A stretch of 64,000 nt of DNA. Source: Eurosta solidaginis. Its lineage: Eukaryota; Arthropoda; Insecta; Diptera; Tephritidae. The position numbers and the translations under genes are program-made. How positions within the stretch are numbered: the first letter of the stretch is position 1; every line of letters begins with the position of its first letter. The notes beneath the pieces are model-generated. The model did no database searches. It was given only the letters and a program-made list of their open reading frames with translations, and had not been told where the DNA came from. The DNA lies in assembly GCF_040869045.1 (NCBI RefSeq), contig NC_090319.1, forward strand, positions 300,254,998 through 300,318,997. Reading direction: 5' to 3'. Shown in pieces: positions 12,501 to 24,500 of this stretch.

Positions 12501-15500
12501 ATACACAAACGAATATAAATATTTGAATTCATAACATTAGTGAATATTGTAATTAATATTTTGTTATAATAGGTATCCTTTAACACATTTTTGAATGATT
12601 TTTATTGAATTGCATACACGTTTTTGAATTTTTGGGTGTACAACAATTGAATTGAAATTAACTTTAAAACTGTGGTTTATTTCCAAAGTTTACTGGTTGA
12701 GTTATTCATTGAAAATTTGAATTTTTCCAGTTTTTATTTCTAAGGTGGGGAGTCTGCTTCCATGTTTCTTGCGTATCAAGAAAAAAAAAAACTAAAAGTC
12801 GGAAGCGCACATATAAATTGAATATTTTTATAATTTTTTTTTGTCCTGTTTTGTCTTTTAACGGAGTATCTCGGCCATTTCGAATTCGCACTTCGGCGTG
12901 AATGGAAGATAAGGAAGAAGAGGATAGAGCCGTTGCAGGAGGTCTAGAGTTGTTAGCGTCGAACCGCAGAGTTACGCGTAATTTAGCGAGGCAAATAGAG
13001 AACCAGATAGCAGGGTCGCTTTTTACCCAGATTGATACTGGTATTCCGCTTCCAGAAGATTTTGTTCCCACTGAACTCCTGACCCGGTGTACCGCACGCG
13101 TTTTTGGAACTACGATTCCCGGCGTACCTCGGCAACCAACGATCCGAATCACAAAAGAGGTGACCTTTAATACCTCCGACAGCAGTTTGAGTTTCTCTAG
13201 GAAGCTTGACGAAGTGATGGAGATGTCGGAAGGAGAGGACCAGCAAATAAAAACCGTACCAGGAGTCGTACCAGACGGAGTAGGGATGCCCGTCAACGAC
13301 GACGGGGCAGGAGGCTCGAAGGGAAGTGGTGGAGAATCAAGTTTGCCACCGACTACTGTCGAACAGCTGAGTAGATTGATGGCGATGGTTGCCCAGCAGA
13401 ATGACATGGTCGCCCAGACGATGAACGAGGTCCGACTGATGAAAGAAAATGTTAGGAACCTGAGCAATAGAGTGGCGGAAGTGGAAACGTCAGCGGGAAC
13501 ACCAAGAAACACCCCAGCTAGGTCTTCAACTCCTGAAACGAGACGGGAGAAGTCTGGACCCGACCAGAGCATTGGAGGAGGTACTACAAGCAGCCAACCT
13601 CAGTCGAAAGGGGAGGGCAGGACCAGGAAGAAAGTAGATCTCGATAAATGGCATGTTAAATTCGATGGTTCTAGCAAAGGAATGACAGTAGAGAGTTTTA
13701 TTTTTCGAATAGAAAAGATGAGGGAACAATATGACATTTCATATCACCAGTTATTCACAGATTTTCATTGCTTAGTAACCGGTAGTGCCTTGAAATGGTA
13801 CTGGCAAGTCTTGGAGGACCATGCCGACGAGCTCGACTTCGGATACTTCAGGCTGAAGACCGAACTACTCACCCATTTCAAGACAGCAGAGACGGACTAT
13901 GAGGTCATAAGGGAGATAATGGAGCGGAAGCAGCACGCACAGGAGACTTTCGAGGAGTTTTATGGTGATGTTCATAATCTTACCTTCCGACTGAGAAAGC
14001 GGATCCCGGAGCAGGAATTAGTAGGGATAATTAGGGGTAATCTGAAGCCATACCTGGCTAATCTAACATTCGCGGCCAAAATACAAACCCTCGCGGAACT
14101 TAAGGCAGAGTGTAAACGAGCGGAAAAGGTAATGAAAGAGAACAAAAATAGGCCAAAGTTAGTTAACGAGTTGGAGTATGTGGGAACTGAGGGGCAGGAA
14201 GAAAAAAGGATAGAAGCCCTGGGGAGAGCCCCTTTTAGTAAGTCACAACAACCGACTACATCCCAAAATATGGCGTCTCCGTCCATGGGTCCTGATGCGT
14301 TGAAGTCCACGATAAAGTCTTTTTGTCCGTCCCCGTTCCACTTAATGTTATGTTTTTCATGTGGGATGCCAGTAGACTTTTTTGTAAAGAATCCTCTGGA
14401 AGCTAAAAAGGAAAATAAGTGTAAGTCGTCTTTTCATAACATGGTTTGTTTTTCTTGTGGCGGTGATTCTTCGTTCTGTGTCTTCAAGCCAAGTCAGGGA
14501 AATCCGAGGCTGGCAGAGATGTCCGGGAGCTCCTGCCAGGAAAAGAAGTACCCGGAAGCCTCGAGCCAGTAAGGTTGTTAAGGAGGGAAAGTAAAGAAGA
14601 AATTAAAGGGAACAAAAGAGAAAGTATGAGTAGGGAGAGTAAAAGTTTACATCAGCGGAAAGTAGAATATGAGGAAGCGAGGAAGCGAATATTTTGTGAA
14701 GAAATTATAAAGAGGAAAACAAGTAGGAACTATAGGAAAATAGGGAAGTTAAGAGCAAAGAGGAAGGAGTTCAAGAGGATAGCGAAGAAGATAGTGTCTA
14801 CCATAGTGACAGTTAGAGGCGACAACAGGTTCTTCGCCCAGACAAAAATAGGAGGTGTGGAGGTGCTAGCGCTGCTGGATTCAGGAGCAGGCGCATGCTG
14901 TATAGGGAAAAATGCAGAGCTTTTATTAAGAGGCAAGGAAGCGTTGGTGAAACCCATCAAAGGGCAAAACATTCGCACAGCCAATGGAGAAGAAACAGCG
15001 GTAGTGGGAATAGTCACCTTGCCAGTGTTGTGGGATAATGTCACGAAGGATATAGAGTTTTTAATAGTGCCAGCTCTACAGCAGGAGGTTTACTTGGGGG
15101 TTGATTTTTGGCAGGCGTTTGATATGAGTGTCGTGAGTAAAGGTGTCCGTGCCAGTGTGAATGAGGTTTCAGTAGCAGAGCTCGCGCCCGCCGAAGGAGA
15201 CCTGTCCTTTGACGCCGTTCCCCACGATCTGTCCCCCGAACAAAGCGTAATATTAGAGCAAGTTAAAGCCAGATTTCCTTCATTTGCCGTATTAGGTTTA
15301 GGAAAAACAAATCTCGAAGAACACGTGATCGAGGTAACAAACGAGAACCTACCTGTCAAACAAAGACACTACCCCATATCCCCAGCTATCCAAAAGCTCA
15401 TATATGGCGAGCTGGACCGAATGCTGGCCATGGGGGTAATAGAAGAGAGTGGTAGTAGTTGGAATTCGCCAGTGTCCCTGGTTGTAAAGGGCACCAAAAA

Positions 15501-18500
15501 TAGACTTTGTTTAGATGCACGAAAGGTTAACGAGAGAACTATTAAAGATGCATACCCACTCCCGCACATTGACGGCATACTAAGTCGTCTACAAAATACG
15601 CGTTTCATATCAGCCATAGATTTGAAAGATGCCTTCTGGCAAATACCCTTAGAAAAGAGATCTCGAGAAAAAACGGCATTCACAGTACCCGGCAGGCCCC
15701 TGTACCAGTTCACCGTCATGCCTTTCGGGTTGTGTAATGCCGCGCAACGCATGTGCAGATTGATGGACAAGGTTATACCCGCTTCATTACGAGAGTCTGT
15801 GTTTGTGTATCTGGACGATTTGCTAGTTTGTTCAGAGGATTTTGTGTCTCATATGTGTCTTCTTGGAAAAGTTGCTAAATGTCTGTGGGATGCCAATCTA
15901 ACAATAAACGTTGAAAAGAGTAAATTTTGTTTTAGAGAGGTTAGGTACCTTGGCTACGTGGTAGGAGACGGATGTATACGCACAGATGCCAACAAGGTGG
16001 CAGCCGTGAGAGACTTCCCCGAACCCCGTACCCCGAAGCAGCTCAGGCGGTTTCTAGATATGTCAGGCTGGTACCGCAGATTCATACAGGACTACGCGAC
16101 CATCGCAGCACCGCTGCACGACTGCCTGGCAAAAGACAAGATTAAGAAATTTACGATGACTGACGAAGCTAGACTAGCCTTTGAACGCTTGAAACAGAGT
16201 CTAATCTCTGCCCCCGTACTGATACACCCAGACTTCAATAGACACTTTTATATACAATGCGACGCCTCAACGGACGGAGTGGGAGGGGTATTATTTCAGC
16301 TAGACGATGAAAATAATGAGCGCCCAATCGCATACGTTTCGGCGAAGTTAAACAAAGCGCAACGCAACTACAGCATCACGGAGCTAGAATGTTACGCAGC
16401 AGTTTTAAGTGTTAAGAGGTTTAGGCCCTATGTAGAAGGACTTCCCTTCACGGTGATTACGGATCATGCGAGTTTGAAGTGGCTAATGAACCAGAAAGAC
16501 CTGTCTGGTAGACTCGCAAGATGGAGTCTAAAACTGCAGGCCTATGACTTCGACATCCAACACCGGAAGGGAGCCCAAAATATTGTACCCGATGCCTTGT
16601 CACGCATGAATATGGATGAGATAAAAATTGATGACCGGACCTTAGACATATGTTTGGACTCACCATTTTTCAAAAGCGAAGAGTATGAAACTTTGAAAAA
16701 GACCGTGACAGACAACCAGGACAAACTACCGGAACTGTGTATATCTGACGGGTACGTGTACAAGCGAACGCAATTTAATAGGGGGGACGAACATCAGCAG
16801 ACCTACGCCTGGAAACTCTGGGTACCGTCAGGGCTTCGTCCGGGGTTGGTGGAATCCTCTCACGACTCGCCATCGGCAGGACATGGCGGTATGCACAAAA
16901 CCCTAACTAGGCTCCGCGAAAGATATTATTGGCCCGGCATGGTGACAGACGTACAGAGGTACGTAAAGGAGTGCCAAGTCTGCAAAGGCAACAAAACACA
17001 AAATTCATACCATAAGCCTTTAATGGGAAAACAGCGCATAACTGAAAGACCCTTTCAGCGTTTATTTATAGACTTTATGGGTCCATACCCACGTACATGT
17101 AGTGGCAATGTTTATATATTCGTGTGTTTGGATCACTTCTCCAAATTCGTGTTCTTGAGGCCAATGCGTAAAGCTACCGCGGCAGAAATTGTTAAGTATC
17201 TAGAAAACGAAATATTCCATATATTCGGTGTACCAGAGTATGTACACTCCGACAATGGAAGGCAATTCATCTCCGAAGTGTTCAGTTCACTTTTAAAGAA
17301 ATATGGTACCCAGCATGTGAGAACAGCGTTTTACTCTCCACAAGCTAACGCCGCGGAAAGAGTAAATCGGTCGGTGCTTCAAATGGTGAGGTCGTATATC
17401 GATGGCAATCAGAAGAACTGGGATAAGCACGTCAGCGACGCAGCGTTCGCACTCAGGAGTGTGGAGCACACTGCAATAGACTGTTCGCCATATTACGCAA
17501 TCTTCGGTATGCCGATGATACAGCATGCTGCATCATACGAGATATATCGAAGACTTGGCGCCTTAAAGGATATGGATTGTGAGGTAGATGCGATAGGAGA
17601 CAAAGCCCAGCTCATTAGGGACAAAATCCTAAAAGAACTTAAGTTGGCACATGAGCGGAGCAAAAAGGTTTACAATACACGAAGCAGAGAAGTGATCTTC
17701 AAAGTCGGACAATTGGTATACCGCCGCAACTTCAAGCAAAGTTCCCAAGTGGAAAACTACAACCCGAAATTAGCACCAAAACAAGTTAAATGTATTGTAT
17801 TAAAAGTAATCGGGAACTCTATGTATGAACTTGGGGACATGAGTGGGATGAAGGCGGGGGTATACCATGCTAAAGATATCTTTGTGGCGTAATATGTGGG
17901 CCGTGTGTAGTATTGCACCTGTGAACTCCGTGAATGTCTCTGTCTGTCACTTCATGAGTAAAGTCACGTGTACGTGTGTTGACGTAGTGACGTAATTTTT
18001 CTTAACGCAAAAGCTGGACCAGTGAAAGTACTTGACCACAATTCCGCCCATCTGTGATTTTCTTGACCGTGGTAGTATTCCTTTTGACTTAACCGCTAAT
18101 ATTTTTATTTGTTTTGATTATTCTTGCGATTATTTATTTTTTTTACTATTATTTGACTGGCTATTTTACCTTTTTATTGACTGTTTTAGGGCTTATTTGG
18201 GCATGTTCTGTGATATACAATTTAGGCTGTAAAATATGTGATATAGACTTTAAGTTCCCATAGTTGTGATATAGCCATAGAAGTCCATGTATGTATGTAC
18301 CGATGTTTTGTTTTAGTAATTGCAATCTGCACATGCGTTAATACCCGGCTACAGGTCGTGGGTCGAAGCCACACGTTGGGCTAATCCTAGACGTCAGGCG
18401 GCGTTAGGAATCCTTTACGCACACGCTCCATGCTGCAGGCAACATCGGCGGATGCGAGCCTGTAACGCCAGCCTGGCCCTATTTGTTCTGAATCCGGCCC

Positions 18501-21500
18501 CTGTATCATTACCTATGTGTGTGTGTGTGTGGGCAAGTACTTTCGTGAATACAATATCGTATGTTAGAAATGCACTTTGCGGGACTATAAGGCAGTTCAC
18601 TATGCGTATGTGTGCGTATCGGTTGCTAAGCAAAAGTAGGAGAAATTCAGCGATTAGATACAATGAGATACATATACACATGAAACTAGTCAGTTAGGCC
18701 AAGAACAGGAACCGTAGGGTATAAAAGGGTCATAACGGCGGTAAACTCCGCATTACGGGGCGTTTCTTTTGCAAAGTGCGATCGGCAGCCAACAAAATTG
18801 GCATTAGAGAAAAAAATAATAAAATAAAATTTTTCTATGTTTGGTGAAGTGTGCTGAAGTATATTTTCAAGCGAAAGTATAAGTCGCGAGTGGGTGAATA
18901 GTGGAGTGAGTGCAAAAAAAAAAAAAAACTAATAAATCACTGAAAACTTTGAGTGGACGAAGTAGGTGCGGGCAAACCTAGAACCCGATGCAGGAGCGAA
19001 ACCCCTGGGTCGATCGAGTAAGGACGCCTGAAGGCTACCAACAATAAGGCAAACCGCCACCAAGCACCCTGATCTTCGTGCATACACACAATCACCTACG
19101 CATACACACAATCACACACGCACACTAATATTGTATATGCCCGCAATCACCCGCCAATCACACGCCAACATCAACAGCAAGAAAAGTATCCGCGAGATTG
19201 TAAGCGGTGACAGGTGAAGGATATCAACAACCACCACAGGTTATTATATGCTAACACAGCTGATCAAGTAAGTGGAAAGCTAAAGAAAGTCATTGACCGC
19301 TGCAAGATCTCCAGCGGCCACCTAACAATACCCCATGGAAAACCAGAGAGCGTGAGAGCTGTGTAACCAGGAGACGAAGAGCGAGTGCGCCCGCGCCATG
19401 CGGAGAAAATATCAACGAGAAGGTCCCAGCGCAGCAGCCAGCAAGAAGATCAGATTCGAGTTCTCTCTATATGTATATATTTTTGATTTGCTTTGTTTGT
19501 AAGGTTCTTGTAAATGTATGCTCTCAAGCTTTGTAGGACACGTAACTAGTTAGGTATGCTTTGCTTTGTTTCTTGTTCCCTTTGCGTTTCGTTTCCTTAG
19601 ATATCATTTCATTAGGCCAGCACGACATTATAAACTCAAATTTTGGTCTTATTGAAAGCAAGGAAACCTCAAGAGGAAAATCTATTTCGAGGAGATCAAA
19701 ATTCGAAATTAAAGGATGTTGCATAGATATTTCGAAGTTTGATTTCGTTTGAGCAATTTTCTAGGTGAGAAAGAAAAAAAAAAAAGGGAAAAGGCTCATA
19801 CCCGAGAACGAAATTCTTCTTGATGTCGTATTGTATGTCAAGCGTAATAAATAACGATCAAGGTAGCGAAAGGCAAAGGAAAACAGAAAAAGAAAGAAAA
19901 AAAAATAGAAATATAGATCTGCCGGTTTTTTTTTTTTGCACGTAACATCGGAAGGCAGCCCAGGTGACACTAGTTATCCATTATCGGAATAACCCAAGGA
20001 GTAGAAGAAAAAAAAAAAACTCATATTCGGCCTCAGTTTTTTTTAGTTCAATTCACTATCAATTACACTTTTCTTGCTCTTCCTTTTTTGTTTTTTTTTC
20101 TTTTTTTTTATTGATTCCTACCGTTTCCCGCTCGCTTCCGAAATTAACAAATTTGCTGATGTGATTTAAGGTAATTTTATTTTGATCCCGCCAGGGATTT
20201 GCTAGTACCTATTATTTATGCGAAATTTCACTTTTGAACGCAACGACTCTTGCAAGTTCTTTTTTATGTTTTTTTATATTAATTTTGATCTGCGAACATG
20301 GCCGGGTTGCTCTATTCAACGCAATAAATAAACAACTAACGCATGGTTGACCCGCTCGCTGCTCCCAAACACGAGCGAGTGACCAGGCACTAGAAAAAGA
20401 AAATCTAAGAGACCACTGAGCAACCATCTACAAACTTATGTATGGATGTAACCACGTATGTCTATCTCTCCCACTCTTTAGCAGAATCCGCGCTCTGGTA
20501 CCATAACGCTGGAAAACTGAGGTGAGTGAGATCACATATACATATACACATATATATATTCCAATTGTTTACTATGAAGTTTTGCTTCTTTTATATCATA
20601 TGTATGTGCGTATAATTATGTGGACATAAATATGTACATGGATAACATATGACCAAATACATACCCCAAATCTATCTGTTGTTTTAAATTCTAGCTTTGA
20701 ATCTTTCGGTAGCAACCTGAAGTTGCGTTGGATTAACTTTCTATAAACCTAAGGTTTCTCGTGTATTTCCTTTTTAAGTTTTTTTACACGGATACGCGTG
20801 ACATTAGTTCGTAGACAGCTAGGCTGTTAGGTTACAAGAAAAAAAAAAAGAAAAAAAAAAAAAAACTAATTATGATTTATTTTTTTTTAGAATAAACTTG
20901 ATATTTCTTGAATTTCCATATATATATATCTCATAGTATTAGTTATACCCAAAACTTCTTATTTGCCTTGTCTTGGTAACATTTTTTTATTTAATGAATT
21001 ACCTAATCCTTAGAATATTGAACTATAATGTAGTTATGATAGGGTAGATAGTAGAGGAGTACAATAAAATTTAATGTTGGTACCTTGAAATATACTTCAG
21101 TCTTTTGCCCTTAAAGATTGGATGATGGAGTGCTAAGCATATATCTTTGGTGTGGGTGTTACGCTAGGGTAGGAAAGGGGCCGTGGGAGCAAGGAAGAAA
21201 TGACTAGACCACACTTGCATTAGGGACGGATTATCTAGTATTCGGACAAGGGGGCGTTGCACACTGGAGTCAAGGCGACGCCCAAGGCTGCGCAAGAAAC
21301 GCCGCAGGAGGGGAGGGCCGACTCCAACGGACAGGACAGGACTTTTCTTTTTTCATCTTCCCTGCACCCAATTCCTATTTTCTCGCCCTTTTACTTTCTG
21401 TCCCGGCATCCATCACCTTTTGACCCCGCCCCATCCTTACCCAATCCTATTTGATTTCCTCCCTGATGAAACAAACATAACCAGGCATGATAAATAAAAA

Positions 21501-24500
21501 TTTTGTTAATGTTGGTGCTATCAAGGAGGGTGGAAAGGGCCCCCCCACCGACGAGCTAGCCCGGGCTCGCCAGCATGCCTGTTCACCACCACACCTTGAT
21601 AGAAACACGCACCCACATAACAACCACTTATTCCTCAGTTGTATTTGGATCCTCTTCTCATACGTCAATGCTTGCATAGCTTCAGTTAAAATATTGTTCA
21701 GGATCTCAGTTCTACGTTCTATGCCTACATGAGACACAGAGCTAAAGTCGCACGTTCGCAGCAGATTTAAAAGATTTTCTGCGCTATAGTACTCCCAGTT
21801 GGTGACAGTAACAGTTAAACTACGCTTAAACTTATTCTGCAGTTTTTCAGTCTACTTTAACCGAAGTTTAAGCTGAGCTTAAGCGGCCGATCTGGCAGGG
21901 TTAAACTCTAGTTAACCCATCAGATATTTGCGTTCATTCGAAATGGCGTCGAATATACTCAACAAGCATTTGGACTTGAGTACCATTAGAGCTCATGTTG
22001 ATAACTAGGCATACTTCTAAAATCTCAAGAGTTGTTTCGAAACAGTGGCTCAACTCGATAATCATAGCGTACTCAGTAAAAGGGGTAATTTTTTATAAAG
22101 CAAAAAATGTTATTACTTAAGTTGGACAAATTTAATTAACAAGTTGTGGTTCTCTAACTGGACTCAAATGTAAGATTCCATACTACAGTTTTTTCACGAA
22201 AATAAAATGAAATATAAATGATTTAAAAAATAAATAAATGTGACATGCTAACCTCCGAAGAGATTTCAGGCAGAGTTTGTCTTCCAATTTGCGTTGTGCT
22301 CCTTTTAATTTATCCTACAAATTGGTCGGACTTGTTTTATGCCGACTCCGCACGGCATCTGCAAGGCAGATTAGTTTGCACTGAGAGCTTTTCATGGCAG
22401 AAATACAAACGAAGTACTTGCGAAACACTGCCGATGGACAATCCCGCTTAGAAAAAGTGGGTTCTAATTGAAAAACCTTGTTTCTAAAATTTTGATGTTG
22501 CTTTGCCCGGGGCGTGATCTTCGGTGTGGTAGGCGGAGCACGCTACCATCCTACCATAATTTATTTTTGATTACTTACGCCTCATTACTGCTATCAATTA
22601 GGTGTTTATTTCTCACAATAAATAGCTATTTGCTTTGGTGGTACTACCTTGAACATTTTTATTCAACTTCACCTTAACTCGATATCCAATGTAGGATATC
22701 AACCGGAGAAACTTGTTGAATATTGATTTGAGAACTGTACATTTCTCAAGATCTCTCGAAATTAGGATATTAATTGGAAAATATTAATGACGTTGGAGAT
22801 CAACTCGAAAACTTTTAATTTTACAAAATTTCCCAAAGGTTGGATAGTGATTGGAGAACTATCTGATTTAAGAATAATTAAATAATGATGTTGAATATCA
22901 GCTCCGGAACTAGATATATATTTCGCTGGAGAAGTATTTTTTCCATGTTTGTTGGGAAACAAAATCCAGCTACGGCAAGTATATACCAATTATCTAGATA
23001 ATAAAAAAACCAATGTTGCCGCACAAAAAAGACTACCGCAAAGGCAGACTTAAACTCTGACTGAAAAACTGCTCAATAGTTTAACTGGAGTTTAAATTTG
23101 ACTAGAGTTTAAGCAAACTTAGTTTAAGCTTGGCTTAACCAACTACTGAAAAACCGGGCCTTAAGCTGTCGTAATGAACGTAACTATTATCTGTCACGCC
23201 AACAATTTTTGACTTGCATTTAGTTGAAGATAATTATCGGTGCCTATCTCTACTTATTGTATACTACGTTGTGTTTATGGTAACGTAACACATTTTTTAT
23301 GAAAAACATAGTTTATCTACGATTTGGAACCAATGAATATTTCTATTAAATAGACTATATTTAATTTCAATTTCGGTGTAATAATTGAATCAGATTTCTT
23401 ATTGGTTTATAGAGCTAGAGCTCAACAATAAATGAAGAAATATTTAATGGTTTCAAATCCAATCCTACAGCGTACAAAAAAGTTTCGAAATCAAAAATTG
23501 TGCATGATTTCACAATCAAAATATTATGGGTTCAGATAAGGTCGTGCACAAATCTAACTTATTGTTAAAGATCGAAATTTTTCATATCGAAAAATTGTGC
23601 ATGGTACATATAATTGAGCCAGAAAGGTTAGGTTAGGTTGAACTGACCGATACGTGAGGACCTCACATAGACTAAATGAGTCCATAGTGCTCCCTTGCAG
23701 TTTGTTTAACGACCAAGCTGAAAAACTCTATCAAAACCAAGACCCACGCTCATGGACAAAATAATAGGCGTGCACAGCTTTTGTTCTCTATTATTATAAG
23801 ATTTTGCAAAAGAAAACAAATTTTGTGTGGTAATATTAATAATTTTAGTTACTTATACTAAATATTTAGAAATCATAATAGTTCACTCATTTAACAGAAA
23901 ATTGTATCATAATAAAACATTTTCGTGTCAAAATAATAGGTCTATCAAACGTGTGTTCGTCCAGTAATTGATGACTCTATACTACTATGGTCGTATGGTC
24001 TGCACTCAAGCTGCCCCGCGGCACTGGACCTCTTTGCATGTATAAACGCTATGTTCTTCGCCACCAGGTCTACAGGTGGAAAGTGCAGAATAGCATACAG
24101 TGCAGCCGTCGGAGTTCTTTTTAGGGCTCCCTTTACGCTAAGCATCGATAGCCTCATACCCCGTCTAACTTTGTGAGGTACGCTCTTTTTTGTGTGGCAC
24201 TTTGCGTCGTGCTCCTTTTTATTCTTCCAACAATTTGGCGAGACGGGACCTACATGATTTATGGCGACTCCGAACGGCATCTGTTAGGCATATGAATTTT
24301 CACTGAGAAGCTTTTCATGGCAGAAACACACTCAGAGTGGCTGCCAAATCACTGCCAAGGGGTGACCCCGCTTAGAAAAACTGCTTTCTATTCGAAAAAA
24401 CTTTTTTTTTTTTAATTTTCGATGTTGCTTTGACCGGGACGCTGTAAATACCTAATGAGAGAAAGAGGGCGATGTACCCCACGTACACCCCAGCATTCGT

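Larger units (their letters stand above)
8542..21622 (+). mobile_element. Osvaldo/Ulysses-like Ty3/gypsy LTR retrotransposon, complete, 13.1 kb
   Basis: Two long direct repeats (8542-11707 and 18461-21622), starting TGTAAC and ending TAACA, flank a 6.75 kb interior with gag and pol. The target duplication ACCA is perfect (8538-8541 and 21623-21626). The primer site TGGCGCCCAACGT begins two bases after the 5' LTR and matches tRNA-Lys primers. Very long LTRs plus a Lys primer are features of the Osvaldo/Ulysses lineage; that assignment is inference. The LTRs differ by only a handful of substitutions and homopolymer-length changes, so insertion was recent. It lies in sense orientation inside the ZDHHC6 intron. 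Confidence 0.9.
6500..21811 (-). mobile_element. 5'-truncated LINE (non-LTR retrotransposon), interrupted by the Osvaldo-like element
   Basis: The LINE occupies 6500-8541 and 21627-21811 on the minus strand. It is flanked by the duplication CAGTTAA (6493-6499 and 21812-21818), ends in a short ATT-triplet tail at 6500-6518, and has lost its 5' endonuclease region. The minus-strand coding frame runs from 21811 (TVTNWEYYSAENLL...) to IQIQLRNKW at the LTR-element insertion site and resumes with YDRELKELHKRKFEFYN at 8541, which shows that the two parts were once contiguous. Confidence 0.85.
6457..23160 (+). mobile_element. PIF/Harbinger-like non-autonomous DNA element, copy 1, split by nested insertions
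   Basis: The left end GACCCGGTTTTTCAGTA (6457) and right end TACTGAAAAACCGGGCC (to 23160) are inverted terminal repeats, flanked by TTA on both sides (6454-6456 and 23161-23163). A 3-bp TTA/TAA duplication is typical of PIF/Harbinger. The element occupies 6457-6499 and resumes at 21819-23160, matching the uninterrupted reverse copy at 59107-60157 along its length. It carries no transposase. A SINE is inserted at about 22243-22556. Internal ends contain many TTTAAGC/GCTTAAA motifs arranged as inverted subrepeats. Confidence 0.85.

Noticed and set aside
12706..13572. 288-codon minus-strand frame opposite Gag
   Set aside because: Antisense shadow of the gag coding region; its composition mirrors gag codon use and no domain is visible.
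18032..18232. Possible env remnant in the Osvaldo-like element
   Set aside because: Only 66 codons, mostly hydrophobic low-complexity sequence, without signal peptide, cleavage site or cysteine pattern.
23632..23650. TTAGG repeats as a telomere remnant
   Set aside because: The short run ends a LINE 3' UTR that recurs at 61870-61947 with the same tail, so it is a retrotransposon tail rather than a chromosome end.
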